Assembly: GCA_030159075.1 (NCBI GenBank)
Contig: BROG01000400.1
Location: 565,501-629,500 of the forward strand
From: Atrina japonica
Lineage: Eukaryota > Mollusca > Bivalvia > Pterioida > Pinnidae
Direction of reading: 5' to 3'
DNA length: 64,000 nt
Both the position numbers and the translations under genes were made by a program. Positions 54,575-64,000 of the stretch are shown piece after piece. Within the stretch, counting starts at the first letter, position 1. Every line of letters begins with the position of its first letter. Below the pieces are notes generated by a model. That model made no database searches. It was given only the letters and a program-made list of their open reading frames with translations, and was not told where the DNA came from.

Positions 54575-55627
54575 ATGATCATGGAAAACAACGGCGTTAT
54601 TCCCGGCCACGAAGATTACAACAAAAATGACAAATCATCTTGTATGATGGCAAATTCGCACATGATGCAGCAGACTCCAGTACCAAATATGTACGACGGA
54701 ATTTCATCTCATAACTTAAACGAAGAAGACCATGCGAACATGAACGGCAACAAGAATCCCGGAAACTACATCAACAAAGACCTAAGCGACTCTGATAACC
54801 AGGATGAGCCACATTCTCCAGACTCGGATCTGAGTCATCTGGACGAATTGGACCAGTATTCTGGAACATCTACACTTTCGCAACAGAAACGCAGATTTGC
54901 CGATGTAAAGCCGCCATATTCCTACATTGCTCTAATAACAATGTCCATCGAAAGTTCCGGAACCGGGATGATGACTCTGAATGAAATATATGCATTTATC
55001 ATGAACAGATTTCCTTATTTCAAAGAGAATCAGCAGAGATGGCAAAATTCAATTCGTCATAATCTATCGCTAAACGACTGTTTTGTGAAAATTCCCCGCG
55101 CTCCGGGACGTCCTGGAAAAGGAAACTACTGGGCACTTCACCCGGCTTGTGGAGATATGTTCGGAAACGGGAGCTTCCTGCGAAGAGCAAAACGATTTAA
55201 GTTGCCAAAACATAAAAGAGAAGAACACGCTCATGTACAGCATGTGAATTCATACGGACATTTTAGTTTATATGGACCACCTTCCGGATACAAACCATAT
55301 CCATCCTTAAATCCACTGGCTTTGTCTTCGTTTTCCCAGGGATTACCACAACCCCAGCAGTACGGACTCACGTCAAAACCGGAGAGTTGGAATTCCTCTG
55401 CTCCGAGTGGATATTCTCCGTATTACAATACCGGTGGCATGAACATGAACACGTCTCTAGGATCCTCTCTTTCGTCATCTTTAGGCGGATCTTATCTTTC
55501 TAGTTCACAAGTTCCGTCCGTACCTCCGTCAAATGGTCCGTTATCCAGTTATTCATCTCTGCCGCCACCGTCATCCTACTGTAGTTCACAATATGCCGGT
55601 TTACAAAGGATGCAAGCGGCGCAATAG
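54575..55627 (+). CDS. foxAB: Forkhead box transcription factor, FoxAB/FoxB-like, single exon
   Basis: Intact 350-residue frame without introns. The forkhead (winged-helix) DNA-binding domain covers residues 112-209, from [13 protein letters not shown] through helix 3 ([20 protein letters not shown]) to [13 protein letters not shown] and [19 protein letters not shown]. All core DNA-contact residues of the NSIRHNLSL helix are kept. The N-terminal part is acidic and Ser/Asp-rich ([20 protein letters not shown]); the C-terminal part is Ser/Pro/Tyr/Gly-rich, as in activation regions. The CGDMF-NGSFLRR ending points to the FoxB/FoxAB group, and MMTLNEIY with [10 protein letters not shown] points to FoxAB, a class known from amphioxus, sea urchin and molluscs. 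FoxB is the alternative. A second ATG two codons in (54581, ATCATGG) has the better start context and may be used. Confidence 0.93.
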   Translation: MIMENNGVIPGHEDYNKNDKSSCMMANSHMMQQTPVPNMYDGISSHNLNEEDHANMNGNKNPGNYINKDLSDSDNQDEPHSPDSDLSHLDELDQYSGTSTLSQQKRRFADVKPPYSYIALITMSIESSGTGMMTLNEIYAFIMNRFPYFKENQQRWQNSIRHNLSLNDCFVKIPRAPGRPGKGNYWALHPACGDMFGNGSFLRRAKRFKLPKHKREEHAHVQHVNSYGHFSLYGPPSGYKPYPSLNPLALSSFSQGLPQPQQYGLTSKPESWNSSAPSGYSPYYNTGGMNMNTSLGSSLSSSLGGSYLSSSQVPSVPPSNGPLSSYSSLPPPSSYCSSQYAGLQRMQAAQ

Positions 55628-56430
55628 TGACCAAGAGTGTGACTTTACTTATAAATGTGATATTTTATTTTGAATTTTATTATAACATTAATGTATTGTG
55701 AAAAGCTTGCGAGGTAAGAAATGTTAGGCATTGTTAATTTTCTTTTTTTTTTTTGCTTAGAAACAAACAGATAATCATGGCTCTTTAATATACTATATGC
55801 CTCTTGAATTGTTTATTTTTATGATTTAAATTTTCTATTTACAAATTTAATTCATACACGTGTTTATTTGTTCAAATGAACTTCCATCGAAATTTTTCAA
55901 AAATCTTGATTTGACACGATAGATATTATGTTACAGATAGACGCAAGCATTTCTTATTTTATATTGTAAAAATGTCTCGAACAGAAGCGAGAGCTTCGAT
56001 TCCGGTAGTGCTACAATGTTGATTTGTATAAATTATCAGATATATTTTCGGATTTTCCAATTTATTGATAATTAATGTGCATATCTACGCAAATATTTGT
56101 ATATATATACAGACTGTAAATTTTGTGATTCAATTTTAACTATGACCAAAGATTTTTTTGTGACATATCTTTGCATTTTTATTCATATTTATGTAAAGAT
56201 TATTATGAAGTTTTTAAATGTATAAAGTGTATGTAGTTGAATGTGTGTATGATAGTTGCGAAGAATGGCAGAATGAAATGTACAGATGTGTAAATGATCT
56301 TTTTATTGTTAATGTATGAGTTGTGTAAATTTGTTTTCACCTGTAATTCATTTCATACCTATGTTACGAACATCACGTGACGAATAACTTATTAGTGCAA
56401 TAAGAATAAAATTACGAAAATATCAGCACA
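55628..56430 (+). terminator. 3' UTR and poly(A) signal of the Fox gene
   Basis: AT-rich untranslated region ending with AATAAA at 56405-56410, followed by CACAGTTTTTCTTTATTTTA, a T/GT-rich downstream element as expected at a cleavage site. Earlier AATAAA hexamers are lacking, so a 3' UTR of about 0.8 kb is the simplest reading. Confidence 0.6.
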
Positions 56431-56847
56431 GTTTTTCTTTATTTTATTTTATTTCAAGAAATATCAGCCATAACTTTTAGTGGAAAAAATATTTTGTAAT
56501 CTTTGACTGCGGGGTTGTGTTTGTTTGTTTGTTTTGAGTACCAATGATAAAATGAAAAAATGTAAATTAAAAAAAAAAAAAACTCAAAAAGTGGAAATTC
56601 TGCTGGTTTAAGCAATACTTTTATTACTTACGCCATTTTCCTACAAAAATGATTTTGAATAATAAATTTACTCTGGTCAAAGAAAGAAAATATCATTCCT
56701 GTAAAGGTTACAGTTGATATATTTCTTGGGTTTTTCTCACCACGTCTTCGATAGTATGTCATGTTATGGTTACGTGAATTCTCTGGGCGGCACGCCTATA
56801 AAGAAATCTACCGAAGCGTATTGTTGCCAAGTGTAAAAATATAATGA
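56431..56847. other. Spacer
   Basis: No gene recognised. Confidence 0.5.
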
Positions 56848-56975
56848 ATCAAAATTTTGGGATAATAATTCGAAATTCCGAGATAATAACTCGATATTTC
56901 GGGAAAAGGATTCGAAATTCCGAGATAACAACTCGAAATGTCCGGATGATAACTCGAAATTTCGGAACAATATTT
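56848..56975 (+). repeat. ~21-bp tandem repeat, AACTCGAAATTCCGAGAT
   Basis: Six degenerate units of AATAACTCGAAATTCCGAGAT type. Confidence 0.75.
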
Positions 56976-57474
56976 TTTTTACACATAACAATTAATACAT
57001 CAAATCATGACAACACATTGACTTTGTATTATTCACCATCCAGAAAATTCGGAAATTTTAACATTTGATTTTAAATTAATCTGCATACCAGGAAATTAAG
57101 AACACAAAACATTGCCGCTATCAAAGATGTTCTTTTACAGAATATTGTTTGTGTATAGAGAGGGCGAAAGAGTCATAATTTTATTTGCACGTAAGGGTTA
57201 TATTTTGGTAATAACTTGATCGAGTTGAATACATAGAACTACCTCCACGCAAACTGAAAAAGACATTCGACATTTTTAGGCATGACTCGTCTATATCAAA
57301 ACTCGCACCAAGACACCTTCGACCTGTATGTGTTCGTTTTTATCGTGTATTAGCGTCTTTTCTGGGATGCAAATGCCCTCTGATATAAATGATGAATGAA
57401 TGATATCTTTATATAAGAAAGGAACATTTCGTGACCGAAAAATATATACATGTAATATATAGAATATAATGGGA
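56976..57474. other. AT-rich spacer
   Basis: Nothing recognised. Confidence 0.5.
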
Positions 57475-57985
57475 TGGCCCGGACAAATTATTTTGATGTC
57501 ATAAGGGACCCGGAAAATAATTCTGATGTCATACAGGGCCCGGATAGATTATAATTATGTTATTCCGAGCCCGGCCAAATTGTTCTCATGTTTTACAGGA
57601 CAAATCATTGATCATTTATGTCATACAGGGCTCAGAAAAACCATATTTATGTCACTTAGGACACGAACAAATTATCATTACGTCATACAGGGCCCATACA
57701 AATTATCATCATGTCATACGGGGATCGGAAAATGATCATTTTGTTACACAGGACCCGGACAAATTATCATTATGTTATACAATACCCGGGCAATCATACG
57801 GGGGTCGGAAAAACTATCATTTTGTAAAACAGGACCCGGACAAATTATCATTGTTCCACACACGGCCCAGACAAATTATTCATGTCATACAGGGCCGTAC
57901 AACGTAATTATCATTTTGTCATACGAGGCTCGGACAAATTATCATTCTGACAAACAGAAACTAGACACATTATCATTATGTCATC
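57475..57985 (+). repeat. ~33-bp degenerate tandem repeat
   Basis: About 15 units of GACCCGGACAAATTATCATT plus ATGTCATACAGGG, with indels that keep shifting the frame. The open frames over it (YHVIQGSE-type repeats) are by-products. Confidence 0.85.
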
Positions 57986-58079
57986 AAAAGAGATATACAT
58001 GTGCATATAATTATATTGGTATCCATTGCATGTCTTTATTTATATTCTATGTTATCTGGTTTTTTTTTAAATATTTTTT

Positions 58080-58235
58080 TAGTCGTGTTATTTATTTTTG
58101 GTATCCGTGTTTCTTATATTTTTTCATATCAGTCCGTGTTTTTTTTTATATTTTGGTATCCGTGTTTCTGATATTTTTTTCATATCGGTCCGTGTTTTTT
58201 TTTTATACTTTGGTATCCGTGTTTTTTCATATTTA
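58080..58235 (+). repeat. ~57-bp tandem repeat, TTTGGTATCCGTG
   Basis: Units contain TTTTGGTATCCGTGTTTCT, GATATTTTTTCATATCGG and TCCGTGTTTTTTTTTAT; nearly three copies. Confidence 0.8.
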
Positions 58236-59354
58236 CATATGATACAAGGTATCAATTTGCAAATAAAAATGTCAGTTATTTGGTAAAGTCTATCAATTTC
58301 ACAGAGTCAGAGTAAAACAATTTCAATAATGATGTATTATAAATATGTTACCCCTCAACACCCAACTTAAATAATAATTCTGGATCCGTCACCGTAGTAT
58401 GGGCGACCTTGGATTTATCGAGATATTTAAAAACGGTTCGCACCTGTTTCATGTAAAATATTTACAGAAAACTGTTAATATCTAATTCTTGTTATATAAC
58501 ACCAAGTACTTTATTTAGTCCAGTATTAATTTCCGTTTTTTCCGGTTGCCAGGATTTCAAGAGTTCCGGAAAATATTTTAATTAGTACCAGTTTATTTAG
58601 TGACACATTTTTGATACACTTTCTTCTAAAGAAAATATTAATTTTCTAAAAGAAGTGGAAACGATGTTAAGAAAATATTTGGATAATTTTGTTGAACAAA
58701 TAATATGAACTGTTCTACTATTTGCTCGGATTAAGCTCCGTTCCAATATAACACTCGCCAAGCCACAGGTGTCAAACTGTTTGTGAATTATTTGCTCATA
58801 TTGTGAAGAGGACGGGGATGCCATGCCACCTTAAAGAGAGCCAAGACCAATTGTTGGTAAATCAATGTCGTAAACACCCTCAAAGTGTAAATGTAAATAA
58901 TAGGTGTAAGAATCAATATTACAAGAGATGAGTCCTTGTTTTCAGAAGTTCTTTGACAACCTTCAGGACCTATTCGTACAACTTTTTTTTGTCATTTAGA
59001 GAGCAACTGCATATAACACCCGACTTATGTTACAAACTGTGTTTGTTATACATAACAACTTAATTGTTCAGTAAACATTCTCCAGAACTTGTAAGTTTTC
59101 ATATTAAGCAAATAAGTTACTTAAAAGTATTACCTGAACGATGCAGGTGTAATGCATGACAATATGTCAATTTAATCAATGCAGTTTTTCGCATAGAATG
59201 TTATAATTGGTGATTAAGATTAATAAAACAACATACATAGAATAAATAATTGACAAAATAAAAATAAATATCTTTAATTTCACAAATAAAAAATATATAC
59301 ATACACATTTTTATATACGATATATGTATATAATTACTCTATACACATGTATAT
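58236..59354. other. AT-rich spacer
   Basis: No gene recognised. Confidence 0.5.
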
Positions 59355-59506
59355 ACAGTAGAACTAATATTGAACTCCGTGACATTGAATTCCCCAGGCA
59401 AATATCTTCATTATCTGTGATTATAACATGGTTTTGAAAACCCTGTTTATGTGAAAGGAAAAAATAAGTCCAGTTCGATTTCAATATACCCGGGTTTGAC
59501 TACACA
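59355..59506. mobile_element. Possible CAGT-type MITE, decayed
   Basis: Begins TACAGTAGAACTAATATTGA and ends CCCGGGTTTGACTA, a weak inverted match to its start. It abuts the (CA)n tract. Tentative. Confidence 0.3.
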
Positions 59507-59552
59507 CACACACACACATACACACACACACACACACACACATATGTATATG

Positions 59553-59597
<45 letters not shown>
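59507..59597. repeat. (CA)n-(TA)n-(TG)n microsatellite
   Basis: CACACA tract, ATGTATATGTATATATA, then TGTGTG tract, together forming a palindromic array. Confidence 0.9.
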
Positions 59598-59599
<2 letters not shown>

Positions 59600-59894
59600 T
59601 GATTGCCTAGACGATTGATATCCCTTCCGTCCATGAAAGAATACAATATTAACTCACCCATTATTCACATTCGATTTCTTTTAACAAGTTACGACATTAA
59701 AACAATTTTTTTTTCAACTCGGAATTTTTAAAGAAATTTTTATTTTTGTAAAATAAAGTACAATGTTTATTGGAAAAAGTTCTGATAAAAAACAGAAAAG
59801 TCCATTTTGCAGTTTGCATGTCTTTATACCAACATCTGTATCAGTGCGACCACGGCCGATCCAGAAATTTTGAAAGAGGGGGTGTAATTTATTT

Positions 59895-59934
<40 letters not shown>

Positions 59935-61169
59935 TTTTTGCATTCCTCAATGTTTTTTTTTACTAAATGCAAATTGTTGAGTTCTGGTTTATTCTGAGTG
60001 CAGAGCATCGAAGAAGATTGTCAAATCTTTACGTGTCAGTACTATTAATGCAGTGCAACCAATAATCATATATTATGTATAACTGAAAATAAATATTGTG
60101 GAGTTCGTGTAGAGAATTTTTACTGTACACAAACCTATACTTTGGCGTCTAAAGAGGTAGCATACGCCCTTTACCCCACCTCACCCACCACATTGAATCC
60201 ACCACTGATGACTGATGCAACAACGTGGGCAAAAATCAATGCGTGTGAGAAAAAACTACGATCGTTTTAAAAAAAAACTTATCTATGCATATAATACATT
60301 CATGATTTTGACTTCTACGACTTGAAAAGTCCAAATATTGATGAAAACTGCGCGATCACATTTAAATGATGAAAATATTGATTGTCGTTATTGAAATATT
60401 GGTGTTCCTAGCGAAATATGCACACTGATTTGTAGGTATACTTAAAACGTAGAAGAAAGAAAAACGTTTGAGTCAAAGTCTCTATGCCGTTAATTCACAT
60501 TGTGTTTCAACCGTTTGTTTTGACGTATCCCTGGGGTCTTTTTCTCGATCGGATACAAGGAGATTAACTCTGGAAATACATGTCGTGCCTAATAACCATT
60601 TGAAGCGCGGCATTAAAAGACATAAAACGATCTAAACGAAGCTGCGTCAACAACTTTTCATGAATTAATTCCGTTTTCAAATATTGGTTTTAAGAATTGC
60701 ATTTTTTCTGTGATGTCGCTCTCTGCATGTAATATACTTTTAGTGTCACTTACTATAATGCAAGGTAAAACATTTCACCTGGAATTTAAGATAATTCGGA
60801 AAGTTATTTCCTATTGTAATTCGTTAATTTCATGTGAGAAAGCTTCGCCGTTAAACATTAAGTGTTCTATTGTCACCATTTAAACTTGTGTCGTAACGGG
60901 TTCTGGAACTTTGCAGGTGAGGCCAATATATTGTGTGAGCAGATAATGAATCTATTAATGGATGAAAGGCGAATTATTTCTTAAGTTTTATGAAATTATC
61001 TAGAGGACATTGGTATTATATATCAACTTGAAGTAATTCTATTTGTTAAACTCTCGATGTTTTCCAGTATTTCCGGCTGTTAATATATATTCGTGCATCT
61101 TGTTAATACATGTATATTTGTTCTTTTTTTTTTGGTAAATCAACCGCCATTTCTTTTTTTTTTTTACTT
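59598..61169. other. AT-rich spacer
   Basis: (TTTA)n at 59891-59937. No gene recognised. Confidence 0.5.
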
Positions 61170-61395
61170 CAATGGGGTCGTGCAAGGCTGCACGGTGCAT
61201 CCATGACCGCATCGCGCTTCAAACTATGACTGAAGTCTCTTATCTTTACTGCGTCAGCTCCGCTTGATTCTAAACCGATTTTGTGAAAAATACAGAGGGC
61301 GCTTACTTGTCTGTGACACCTGCTCCCACCCTTGGATCTACCAGGAGTTTATTTTCATTCACTGATCTCTTCCCGGGTACATTCAATTCTCTGAC
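61170..61395 (+). mobile_element. SINE-B, strongly diverged
   Basis: GCATCGCGCTTCAAACTATG, TGAAGTCTCTTATCTTTACT, GATCTCTTCCCGGGTACATT keep the SINE-B order, but both polymerase III boxes are damaged. It is followed at once by a solo Mutator-like MITE end (GACAGAGTTGTCCGTCCTTG, about 61395-61440). Confidence 0.55.
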
Positions 61396-61440
61396 AGAGT
61401 TGTCCGTCCTTGTACTCTCGCTCAATCTCTGTAAACGACT

Positions 61441-62025
61441 CAAATTTACAAGATTCTTGTAAAATATATGTAGCTTTGCTCTAGATTTTGCTCTTCATGA
61501 GCTACTTGCCTTTTTACATATATGTTCTAGATAATTCTATACGAAAATGGAGGACAGAATTAACTCCGTCAACGATATTACAAATTGTATTCTAAAACTA
61601 AAGATAAATTGATTATCGAGTCATGTGTGAGGAATATTAATCCCAAATCTCTCTGATCAGCTTTGGCAAGATTACGCCATTAGTGCACATACATGATCTA
61701 AATATAGAAAAAGGCAGAAGATGTGGGTGTGGGTAGACAGGACAGTTTATGTAATTACTGTAATATGGGTGTCATTGAAGTCTGTCCTTTGTATCACGAT
61801 CTGAGAGTGCGCTATCTTTCTAAATGTTTTTGTCATTGGCCAAATATAAATGATAAAGTTGTAGAAGTTACTTAATATTTCCAGTAACGCCAGACAACGA
61901 AAATTGACCTTATATATTATCAATAACTCTATTAAAGATAGATCATTTTTCCTGAATTTAAATTAAATTAATTTTCAATTTATTTCTCTATATATCAATT
62001 CCGACTTATACTATTAGGTCTCTGG
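61441..62025. other. AT-rich spacer
   Basis: Nothing recognised. Confidence 0.5.
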
Positions 62026-62186
62026 CATTGGCGTCGGAAGCAAATTGAAAGTGGGGGGGCTAAACCAACTTAAAACACACACACGCCAGAAACGTCTGGG
62101 GGCTAAGCCCCAATTTTCAACACCTAAATCTATCTTTGCAAAAAAAGTGGGGGGCTAAGCCCCCCCCCCCGGTTCCGACGCCTATG
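62026..62186. mobile_element. MITE, CATAGGCGTCGGAA termini, copy 2
   Basis: Ends CATTGGCGTCGGAAGC and GGTTCCGACGCCTATG. Same interior as 23948-24103 but with an extra block AACGTCTGGGGGCTAAGCCC, so neither copy is simply derived from the other. Confidence 0.8.
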
Positions 62187-62680
62187 TCTTGTAAATCAAA
62201 TCAAATAACCCCCCCCCATAACTGATTTAAATATCGGTAAAAATAATTATGATAATTATATGTGCATGTACATAATAATGCATGTATATTATGTATATAT
62301 ATGTTATTACTGGTGTTATTGTTGTTGTTTGTATTATTACTATGAGCCTAAATATTGATACTATTGCTGTTTGTGTGCTAATTCATATATCATGGTTGTA
62401 AATTATTATGATTTTGTACTATTGTCTATTGAAGAAGACCGAAGATCAGCTGGTCTTTAGGTACAAGAATTACAAATATATAAGTATATAAATATTGTGG
62501 AGGTTAACAACACATATTCATAAGATAGACAGGATAAAGAAATTTGAACAACATTTAAACCATACAATAAAGATTTACGTAATACAGAGGCATACTTTAA
62601 AAATTTAGGTATTTATTACACAACTCTTTGATTTTTTTTTTGTATTAAGAAGATTTATCAGCTTGTACATCAACGCTTTT
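62187..62680. other. AT-rich spacer
   Basis: Nothing recognised. Confidence 0.5.
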
Positions 62681-62771
62681 TCAACTCATCAACCCCTGAA
62701 AAACATTGGACTCTTCTGTAAATCAATGACTTAGGTCAGTCCAAATGTGTCTTTAGGGGTGAATGAGTTAA
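62681..62771. mobile_element. MITE, AACTCATCAACCCCTGA family, short form
   Basis: Ends TCAACTCATCAACCCCTGAA and AGGGGTGAATGAGTTA, with about 30-bp inverted repeats, and the core CTTCTGTAAATCAATGACTT identical to 10930-11019. Confidence 0.8.
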
Positions 62772-63178
62772 AGAAATAAGGTTTCAAAAATTTCTATCGC
62801 ATTTCTGCCTAGACAGGGCAAATTAATATCTTGTTTATAACACAGTGTACCATATGGTATTATATCTAGGTATATTTCTGTGTCTTTCAGTTTCTACAAA
62901 TAAATCATGATAAGATAAGTCTGAATTTTGTTAGTAGAAGTTGTAGGATTATTGGTATTGATTTCTTTAAGTAACACATCAAAAGTTATTTACCAAATGC
63001 TTATACAATAAATATTTATTTGAAGTTTCAAAAACAGCAAAAGTACCTTGTATAAATATAATCTTTGATTTTTCTACAATATTCCAACAAAAGCAGTTTT
63101 TCATTTTGAACTGATGAACATGATGTGTCTGTGTAGAAATGTGTAATTTTCTTAAAATTAATCAGCTTGTATACTGTC

Positions 63179-63239
63179 TGTCATGTTGTAAATTTTGAAT
63201 TTACACCCACCCAGTAAATTCAAAATTTACAACATGACA
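63179..63239. repeat. Perfect 25-bp-arm hairpin, TGTCATGTTGTAAATTTTG family
   Basis: Arms 63179-63203 and 63215-63239 are perfectly complementary around an 11-base loop, CACCCACCCAG. The arm matches the terminal repeat of the element at 304-468. Confidence 0.95.
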
Positions 63240-63374
63240 CTGTGTATACCTAAAACCATGGCTATAAACATGTACATGTATATTTGTTTGAAGCTGAATG
63301 AAGAAACACAAAAACTTTTTTTTTCTGTAACATAATGAGGAGACAGTGGAAGGAATTAAACAGGCATTAACCAT

Positions 63375-63377
<3 letters not shown>

Positions 63378-63440
<63 letters not shown>

Positions 63441-63442
63441 TA

Positions 63443-63473
<31 letters not shown>

Positions 63474-63475
63474 AA
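63378..63475. repeat. (TA)n microsatellite
   Basis: TA run with TTCTA and TTATA interruptions. Confidence 0.95.
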
Positions 63476-63781
63476 ACAATATATATATTTATATATCGAT
63501 TTTTCTACTTTTGCTATTTGTACTTGAAAAAGTAACTACTATCAATGACATTACTACTAGAAGAAACAGTAGATTTTATCACCCAGATATGATTCATATT
63601 TGAATTTGTATATTTTACATTTTGAAGTAACTGGTGGAAGCATATATTGAAATAAACTGACATATAATTCTTTTTTAGCTTACATTTTGCTGCAACTCAG
63701 TCATGATATTCCAAATATTTGAAATGCAGTATAAACATGTTATACCAATATATATATATATTTTGGAATCCTGCTTGATTT

Positions 63782-63784
<3 letters not shown>

Positions 63785-63871
<87 letters not shown>
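63785..63871. repeat. (TA)n microsatellite
   Basis: Long uninterrupted TA run; the remaining sequence to the window end is AT-rich without features. Confidence 0.95.
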
Positions 63872-63873
<2 letters not shown>

Positions 63874-64000
63874 GTTAGTTTATTTATGTGTCACAGATTT
63901 GATCACAAGTATTTAAATGCATCATATAAAATCACAATATAAAAAGATTGAAATGGTATGGGACTTACCAGACACTTGGAATTAATACAAATAACACACA

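Noticed and set aside
1..64000. CRISPR array, operon or phage-type system
   Set aside because: The tandem arrays have no spacer/repeat structure of that kind and the DNA is clearly animal nuclear.

Overview
The window looks like AT-rich nuclear DNA from a mollusc, most likely a bivalve. The reasons are the gene structure (long repeat-filled introns), tRNA-derived SINEs of the kind known from bivalves, many short inverted-repeat elements, and abundant (TA)n, (GA)n and ATT/ATC microsatellites. No prokaryotic gene organisation is present. The species cannot be named from the sequence.

Two genes can be supported. (1) On the minus strand, from about 14.0 kb to beyond the left edge, lies the 5' part of a multi-exon fibrillin-like gene. 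Coding exon 1 (13997-13765) carries a signal peptide and an Arg/Tyr/Gln-rich stretch, exon 2 (4999-4917) a fibrillin-unique N-terminal module (CG....RYCCKGW), and exon 3 (1118-1023) the first EGF-like module. The exons are short, but their GT-AG boundaries and codon phases join into one open protein. The rest of the gene lies off the left edge. (2) At 54575-55627 on the plus strand is an intact, single-exon forkhead transcription factor of 350 residues, closest to the FoxAB/FoxB type, with a CCAAT box upstream and a poly(A) signal downstream.

The rest is mostly mobile and repeated DNA. 0-14 kb holds the fibrillin introns, with a palindrome array (3.0-3.2 kb), a 340-bp duplication, a Mutator-like MITE with a 10-bp target duplication, and a SINE with a 12-bp target duplication nested in an older repeat. 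15-30 kb holds CAGT-type MITEs, a 22-bp satellite with a 66-bp higher-order unit, SINEs, and an 870-bp palindrome made of two inverted element copies. 30.4-34.7 kb is a decayed non-LTR retrotransposon (ORF1 remnant, endonuclease, reverse transcriptase, C-terminal zinc-binding region) interrupted by a 459-bp insertion. 35-54 kb holds tandem arrays (47 bp; 70 bp with a 216-bp higher-order unit), dispersed duplications, a cluster of five TGACGTCA palindromes and near-perfect hairpins. 56-64 kb is AT-rich spacer with more arrays and MITEs.

No novel multi-gene system was found. The most informative observations are the hidden fibrillin-like exons, the intact Fox gene and the well-defined inverted-repeat families.
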